A stretch of DNA of 11,120 nt from JAWLDB01 sp041686915 (GTDB lineage: Bacteria; Bacillota; UBA994; UBA5500): the NCBI GenBank assembly GCA_041686915.1, contig JAWLDB010000083.1:1-11120 (forward strand), read 5' to 3'. Below, in pieces: positions 7,444 through 11,120 of the stretch; the first letter of the stretch is position 1, and each line of letters starts with the position of its first letter. The notes under the pieces are model-generated. The model ran no database searches. It saw only the letters and a list, made by a program, of their open reading frames with translations, and had not been told where the DNA came from. The position numbers and the translations under genes are program-made.

Positions 7444-7487
7444 AATGAGAGGTGCGCAAGAAAGCGCACCTCTCATTTAGTTTGCTT
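7444..7487 (+). terminator. Intrinsic terminator after trhA, probably bidirectional
   Basis: A perfect 14-bp stem (AATGAGAGGTGCGC at 7444-7457 with GCGCACCTCTCATT at 7464-7477) closes a 6-base A-rich loop (AAGAAA) and is followed by T-rich sequence (TTAGTTTGCTT). It lies 12 bases after trhA and just downstream of the small - strand gene ending at 7486. It can therefore end transcription from both sides. Confidence 0.88.
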
Positions 7488-7662
7488 ACTGTTGCTCCGG
7501 TTCGTTCGTGGCCAACACGTCCTCCAGCCGGCTAATCTGCTGATTAAGTCGATCGCACAGACTTCTGGTATAAGCATCGTCCGAACCTTGAACCATAGTT
7601 TCCAGGTTGTAGACAGTGGAACGAAGTGAGTCTATAACCTGCTCAACTTTGTTATCGTGCAT
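7486..7662 (-). CDS. Small hypothetical protein, 58 residues
   Basis: This is a short gene with unusually good start signals: AGGAGG (7675-7670) lies 7 bases before the ATG at 7662, and the frame runs 58 codons to TAA, ending just before the bidirectional terminator. The protein begins MHDNKVEQVIDSLRSTVYNL and ends LATNEPEQQ. It is hydrophilic and acidic, has no membrane segment, and its periodic hydrophobic residues suggest two amphipathic helices (about residues 4-25 and 29-51) forming a helical hairpin. It is the last gene of the - strand block, after the membrane protein, with a 74-base gap. I do not recognise it. The size and two-helix pattern resemble small Firmicutes proteins such as the DUF1657 group, but the match by eye is too weak to assign. 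Function unknown. Confidence 0.72.
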   Translation of the reverse strand: MHDNKVEQVIDSLRSTVYNLETMVQGSDDAYTRSLCDRLNQQISRLEDVLATNEPEQQ

Positions 7663-7736
7663 TAATACTCCTCCTGGTCAGCTAGTTACATCGTCACTAG
7701 TTTGCCTTGGGAGCAGTCCAGTTAATCAACTCGGCC

Positions 7737-8333
7737 CTAAGCCTGTCCAAAGAAGAACTGGCCACCAATGTACGACCAGCAGACCAGCAGGGCTAGTACG
7801 CAAACCAGAACAAGCATGGCACGTTGGCGGCTTCTGGTGCAAGCAGTTGCGAAATCAACTGATAACAGTACTGTCCAGAGACCGATTAGCGGTAGGATAT
7901 CCTCAGGGCTTAATGCTCCCAACCAAAATACCAGAAACAGCCATGGTATGACATGCCCCCGGAAGGCGCGTGTGGTAGCGCCGTTAGCTGAGTAGATTGT
8001 CTCCAGCATGTGCCGGCTGGGCAGGATGATCGGCATGGACAGTATCAGCAGTGTGATTAGTGTCACAATCAGGCCACTAAACCCTGTTGTTCTGACCTGC
8101 AGCAGCTCGGAGAGCACTAATGCATTGGCTACCCGCAAGCCTAGCATCCAGATCGCGGCGAGTGGCAACACGATGTGGGGGTAATCAAAGATAGGGGCAA
8201 GGATCGCTCTACCTAAGCCTCTAGTCTGCGTAGCGGCTACATGGCTGTTAACAGCATGGTTCTTCATGGTCTCGACGACCAATATGAGCACGCCGTAAGC
8301 AATGACCGCGATTAGCCCTTCTGATTGAGACAA
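7737..8333 (-). CDS. Hypothetical integral membrane protein, about six helices
   Basis: This is a 198-residue, very hydrophobic protein that I cannot place in a family. Hydrophobic segments lie near residues 5-22, 52-75, 84-105, 127-141, 147-165 and 170-190. Short charged loops lie between them, including a basic one (CTRSRQR) before the last helix; there is no signal peptide or obvious catalytic motif. The start is TTG 8333, preceded by AAGGGGGTG (8347-8339), a one-base variant of the ideal ribosome site. That site lies inside the 3' arm of a long stem-loop, so translation may be controlled by RNA folding. The gene sits 134 bases after the serine hydrolase and 74 bases before the 58-residue gene, all on the - strand. 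A role as membrane partner of the hydrolase is an inference from position only. Confidence 0.75.
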   Translation of the reverse strand: MSQSEGLIAVIAYGVLILVVETMKNHAVNSHVAATQTRGLGRAILAPIFDYPHIVLPLAAIWMLGLRVANALVLSELLQVRTTGFSGLIVTLITLLILSMPIILPSRHMLETIYSANGATTRAFRGHVIPWLFLVFWLGALSPEDILPLIGLWTVLLSVDFATACTRSRQRAMLVLVCVLALLVCWSYIGGQFFFGQA

Positions 8334-8336
8334 AAG

Positions 8337-8409
8337 AACACCCCCTTAGGCTTGCTGTTTCCCTGATTCCATGTTCAGGTTGGCAGTTCCTCCCTAGGGG
8401 GTGTTTTTT
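8337..8409. promoter_or_regulatory. Long nested stem-loop with T6 on + side; attenuator/terminator-like
   Basis: An outer stem of 13 pairs with a single bulge joins AACACCCCCTTAGG (8337-8350) to CCTAGGGGGTGTT (8393-8405). Inside it are CTG/CAG (8355-8357 with 8384-8386) and a 5-bp stem CCTGA/TCAGG (8362-8366 with 8375-8379) around an 8-base loop. Read on +, the outer stem runs into TTTTTT (8404-8409). Read on -, the 3' arm carries the ribosome binding site of the membrane-protein gene and is followed by TTCTTTTG, which includes the TTG start. It may end transcripts of the serine hydrolase, hide the ribosome site, or be a mobile repeat remnant. Confidence 0.6.
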
Positions 8410-8424
8410 GGGACAGGGGGACGG
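8410..8424. repeat. Possible dispersed-repeat fragment (G-rich)
   Basis: GGGACAGGGGGACGG directly follows the T6 of the stem-loop. From memory, near-identical words recur many times in some Clostridia genomes, often near REP-associated tyrosine transposases. Only one copy was noticed in this window, so the assignment is tentative. Confidence 0.3.
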
Positions 8425-8467
8425 CGGGTCGGCCGTTGGGCGAACCCTACAGGTGTGGCTGTTTGGT

Positions 8468-9925
8468 TTATGCAGCCAGCCCTTGTCGACTGTTCTTGAA
8501 ATACAGGCCTATACGGGTTACAGCAGTTGCAATCAGCAGCACTGCGTTTACCACTACCAGGTAAGCTACATCTGGTTGGAGGGCAATGAGTACAGGCAAT
8601 GATACGCCGAACATCAGCCGTGCTGCACCGAAAAGTATTGCACCTAGGATAGCACGGGCAATATTCGGAATGTATACCTTGCCGGTAACCTCAGCGGTAG
8701 GCTTTTGCCCTGCCCTTAGCCACCAACGGGGCGTTACTAAAATGTCAAACAAGTTCTTCAGCGCCCAGAGGGCAAGAAGAGAGGGTATCATCCACATGGC
8801 GGTGCCGTTAACCTTAGCGGGTTCCTCGCCTTTGAGCAAGGATGCTACACCGTAGGCGATGGTTTGCGGCATTCCGGAGTCTAGGATGGTTCCCATATTG
8901 GTAAGAATAACCACGCCCAGCCCCTCATTGGGCTCAAGCAGCATGTAGGTGCTATAGTTGTAGTAATCTCCGCCATGCTCTACTCTGGAGCCGCCACCGC
9001 TAACAATCCATCCCATGCCATACGGATTGCCCTTTTCTGTTTGCCACATTGACGCGATACCTGCTTGGCTGAGTAACTGACCGTTCGGCCCGTTACCTTC
9101 GGAGAGGTACATCTGCAGATATTTCGCGACATCCGCCGGGGTAGCTAGCAGAATACCAGCCGGCAAGTCCGCCATGGGAAACTCAAAGTGGGCAAGCGCT
9201 GGAAGTCCAAATACTGATTGATAGCCTGCCGACAGGCCTGCCGCTTCAGCCGAACGTTGGTCGGCGTAACTACGCTCCATCTGCAACGGTTGAAAAATGT
9301 GAGCCTTAACGTAGTCTCCATAGCTAAGTCCGGAGATTTTCTCTATGAGCAGACCGAGTGCGTTGTAGTTGTGGTTGGCGTACTGGAACACCTCTCCCAC
9401 CGGCTGGGAAAGCTCAATATCCACCAGGTCTCGAATTCTCTGCTCCAGCGTATCATCCGGCTTGGGCGGAACCAAGCCTGATGCGGTTGGGATACCACTT
9501 ACCTGATTGAGCAGGTGGCGCACGGTAATCTGTGGTCCTGCTCCTTCGGTCTCGACATCAAACCAGGGAAGATACGTCTGCACAGGCTCATCCAGCTCGA
9601 GTTGGCCTGCTTCCACCAACTGCATTACGGCTAACGCGGTGAAAGACTTAGTCATGGATGCCAGCAGGAAAGGCGTATCTGCTTCCACAGGGTCCCCCTG
9701 GGGGTTCTTCACGCCATACCCTTGCACGTAGAACACCTGTCCATCACGCACAACTCCTAGCCCAATGCCAGGGGCATGCATTTTACCCATTTGGGAAGTG
9801 ACATAGCTATCTATTGACTGTACCAGCTCATCGGTTGTTGGTTCAGCCATAGCGACGGCTACCGGCGCTATCAGTATCGACAGTGTCAACATAGTAAGCA
9901 AAACGGTCTTTATAGCTCTCTTCAT
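8468..9925 (-). CDS. Exported serine hydrolase, beta-lactamase family, with C-terminal membrane segments
   Basis: This is a class C beta-lactamase / penicillin-binding-protein-fold hydrolase (PF00144 type). A Sec signal peptide (about residues 1-27, ending VAMA) exports it. The catalytic motifs are complete: S90-M-T-K93, Y182-A-N184 and H317-G-G. After about residue 370 it carries a helix (376-397) and two to three more hydrophobic segments (about 420-475), so the enzyme domain is outside and tethered by C-terminal helices. The start is ATG 9925 because AGGAGG (9937-9932) is 6 bases from it; the ATG at 9928 would be only 3 bases away. The product is 485 residues. Relatives include esterases, D-amino-acid or peptide hydrolases and non-enzymatic PBP-like proteins; true beta-lactamase activity is not implied. 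It is first in a - strand block with an unknown membrane protein and a 58-residue protein. Confidence 0.9.
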   Translation of the reverse strand: MKRAIKTVLLTMLTLSILIAPVAVAMAEPTTDELVQSIDSYVTSQMGKMHAPGIGLGVVRDGQVFYVQGYGVKNPQGDPVEADTPFLLASMTKSFTALAVMQLVEAGQLELDEPVQTYLPWFDVETEGAGPQITVRHLLNQVSGIPTASGLVPPKPDDTLEQRIRDLVDIELSQPVGEVFQYANHNYNALGLLIEKISGLSYGDYVKAHIFQPLQMERSYADQRSAEAAGLSAGYQSVFGLPALAHFEFPMADLPAGILLATPADVAKYLQMYLSEGNGPNGQLLSQAGIASMWQTEKGNPYGMGWIVSGGGSRVEHGGDYYNYSTYMLLEPNEGLGVVILTNMGTILDSGMPQTIAYGVASLLKGEEPAKVNGTAMWMIPSLLALWALKNLFDILVTPRWWLRAGQKPTAEVTGKVYIPNIARAILGAILFGAARLMFGVSLPVLIALQPDVAYLVVVNAVLLIATAVTRIGLYFKNSRQGLAA

Positions 9926-10096
9926 CATTAACCTCCTCTACCATACAAGTCTCTATCTAACCTGACGTAATGTCTTATTTATACCACTCGATGGAAGGAA
10001 GTGCTATAGGCTAAACGTATATAGTATGGTGGAAAAGACCGGGACAGTAGACAAGCAGCAACTGGTCATTAGATGGGGAAACAGGGGGAATAAGCA

Positions 10097-10954
10097 ATGC
10101 AACTGCACCCAAGAGGGCTCGGTATTGCGCAGCCCAATAGCAGTCTCGAGTTGTTACCGCCTATGGACGTGATGGAGCTTAAGCTTCCTGATGAATTTCA
10201 AACCTATACGGGCAAAACCTTATCGGTCGACTCTCTGGAGCAGGGCAGGTGCAGCGCAATTATGCGGCTGCAGGCGGAGCACGGTGACTTTGTGGTGAAA
10301 GTCACCCAGGGAGAGTACCGGGGTGAGGAGCTGCTCCGGGAACACCAGGTCATGCAGGATCTGCAGGAGTTAGGTATTCCAGCACCAAACTCAATTGCCT
10401 TTCACCGCCAGCGAGGACTTTCGTGGCAATTAAGGGAATACAGGGCAGGGGAGACGCTGCGATCCGTTTTACGCAGCTGTGGTGGTCCAGAAGATAGGTT
10501 ACCACTGCTAGCACAAATGGCGACCACCTTGGCAGACATCCATCAGGTTGGGTGTCTTATGTGGACCTGGGGAAACTGGAAAGAAGCATCGCTGCGTAGG
10601 GCTCGCGAAAACATGCACCACGGATTATTGGACCTGGAAGGGGAGTTCGTCGCAGCTTCTCCAGAGGTGGAACTCGCTTGGCTCCGCGCAAACAGTCCTG
10701 CTCCTGGTCAGGTAAGCTTAATACATGGCGATTATCGCACCAAGAATTTGCTCTGTAGCAACGGAGAACTTGCTGCCGTTCTGGACTGGGCCTTTGCCGA
10801 CTTTGGCGATCCCTATTACGACCTGGCCATTGCGCTGGATTATGTGGAGACAGACAGCGAGTTGGCTGCCTTCATCCAAGCCTACGGTCTGCAAAGTGTA
10901 GACGAAGCACGGCTCAACTGGTGTCGTACCTTGGTTAAGTTTCTCAACATCTAA
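10097..10954 (+). CDS. Aminoglycoside phosphotransferase (APH)-family kinase
   Basis: This is a cytoplasmic small-molecule kinase of the APH/choline-kinase-like fold. The N-lobe shows GDFVVKV with the likely ATP-binding Lys68 and the partner helix LLREHQVMQDL (Glu82). The C-lobe has the catalytic loop H210-G-D212-YRTK-N217 and the metal-binding LDWAFADFGDP (Asp230). The length of 285 residues is in the normal range. ATG 10097 has AGGGGG 8 bases upstream; later in-frame ATGs near residues 23 and 26 lack a site. The family phosphorylates many alcohols (aminoglycosides, macrolides, homoserine, choline, sugars), and nothing here indicates antibiotic resistance: there are no mobile-element neighbours. 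It is divergent from the serine hydrolase (171-base gap) and followed by a promoter and T-box. Confidence 0.88.
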   Translation: MQLHPRGLGIAQPNSSLELLPPMDVMELKLPDEFQTYTGKTLSVDSLEQGRCSAIMRLQAEHGDFVVKVTQGEYRGEELLREHQVMQDLQELGIPAPNSIAFHRQRGLSWQLREYRAGETLRSVLRSCGGPEDRLPLLAQMATTLADIHQVGCLMWTWGNWKEASLRRARENMHHGLLDLEGEFVAASPEVELAWLRANSPAPGQVSLIHGDYRTKNLLCSNGELAAVLDWAFADFGDPYYDLAIALDYVETDSELAAFIQAYGLQSVDEARLNWCRTLVKFLNI

Positions 10955-10998
10955 AGAACTCTCTTATAGCTCGTTACCAAAAAAGTCGCATAACTCGC

Positions 10999-11028
10999 TT
11001 GACAGGACAAGCCAATCAGGTATAGAAT
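10999..11028 (+). promoter_or_regulatory. Sigma-A-type promoter of the T-box transcript
   Basis: A perfect -35 TTGACA (10999-11004) is separated by 18 bases from a -10 TAGAAT (11023-11028, five of six consensus bases). The predicted start, around 11035, falls just before the conserved beginning of the T-box leader, which supports both calls. It lies 45 bases after the kinase gene. Confidence 0.8.
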
Positions 11029-11034
11029 ACCTGC

Positions 11035-11120
11035 AACAGCGATGACCGAGACGAGTACACGGCGCACCTTTCTCAGAGAACCGGGCCTTTGGCTGCAAGC
11101 CCGGTAAAGGCAGCTGATGG
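11035..11120 (+). ncRNA. T-box leader RNA, 5' part of Stem I, cut by window end
   Basis: T-box leaders sense uncharged tRNA and control aminoacyl-tRNA synthetase, amino-acid biosynthesis or amino-acid transport genes. The characteristic Stem I order is visible: GCGATGACCGAGACGAGTA with its AGTA motif (11054-11057), AGAGA (11075-11079), then a distal stem CCGGGC (11081-11086) pairing with GCCCGG (11099-11104) around the apical loop. The window ends before the specifier loop, antiterminator (TGGN bulge) and terminator, so neither the amino acid nor the downstream gene can be read. Confidence 0.88.

Noticed and set aside
7681..7702. Short inverted repeat CTAGT...ACTAG between the membrane protein and the 58-residue gene
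   Set aside because: Only 5 bp with a long loop and no T-tract; expected by chance at this length.
8426..8447. Imperfect hairpin GGGTCGGCC...GGCGAACCC just after the serine hydrolase stop
   Set aside because: Mismatched stem and no T-tract on either strand; not convincing as a terminator.
8408..8602. Open + strand frame starting beside the T6 of the stem-loop
   Set aside because: It overlaps the end of the serine hydrolase on the other strand, has no ribosome site, and its translation does not look like a protein family.
9968..10030. Candidate -10 elements (TATAAAT on -, TATAGT on +) in the divergent gap before the serine hydrolase and the kinase
   Set aside because: No acceptable -35 lies at 16-18 bases for either, so I did not call promoters, although both genes probably start transcription in this gap.
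10097..10954. Reading the APH-family kinase as an antibiotic-resistance gene
   Set aside because: Only fold-level motifs are visible, the family is functionally broad, and there is no mobile element or resistance-gene context.
11040..11120. Possible tRNA gene because of the GC-rich hairpin near the right end
   Set aside because: There is no cloverleaf and no TTCGA-type T-loop; the motif order fits a T-box Stem I and follows a promoter at the right spacing.

Overview
The window looks like chromosomal DNA from a Gram-positive, Firmicutes-type bacterium, most plausibly a member of the Clostridia. The reasons are strong AGGAGG-type ribosome binding sites, frequent GTG and TTG starts, a lipoprotein-type solute-binding protein, an HxlR-family regulator, and the 5' half of a T-box leader behind a TTGACA promoter at the right edge. 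A run of exactly ten Ns inside a gene shows that this is a draft or metagenome-derived assembly. No species can be named from the sequence.

Layout, left to right. (1) Bases 1-3960, + strand: the end of a peptide/nickel-type ABC importer operon. It holds the 3' part of an OppF/DppF-like ATPase, two permeases (B then C), and the binding lipoprotein, followed by a hairpin terminator. (2) Bases 3976-5723, - strand: an HxlR-family regulator and, 44 bases downstream, a DUF2254 membrane protein. (3) Bases 5869-7431, + strand: an alpha/beta hydrolase divergent from the regulator, then a TrhA/hemolysin III membrane protein. A structured leader precedes trhA and a strong terminator follows it. (4) Bases 7486-9925, - strand: a beta-lactamase-fold serine hydrolase with C-terminal membrane segments, an unrecognised six-helix membrane protein, and an unrecognised 58-residue protein. 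(5) Bases 10097-11120, + strand: an APH-type kinase, then a promoter and T-box leader that run off the window.

How the parts work together. The ABC genes are tightly spaced (a 4-base overlap and gaps of about 20 bases) and form one import system: lipoprotein capture, two-permease channel, ATPase motor. The HxlR gene probably controls itself, DUF2254 and the divergent hydrolase from the shared 145-base intergenic region, which contains an imperfect palindrome. The hydrolase / membrane protein / small protein block on the - strand could be a functional unit at the membrane. Between its first two genes lies a long stem-loop whose 3' arm contains the ribosome binding site of the second gene.

I saw no clear new defence, mobile or biosynthetic system. 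The best candidates for something undescribed are the - strand three-gene block with its stem-loop, and the leader structure in front of trhA. The most certain RNA element is the T-box, a known class whose downstream gene and specifier codon lie outside the window.
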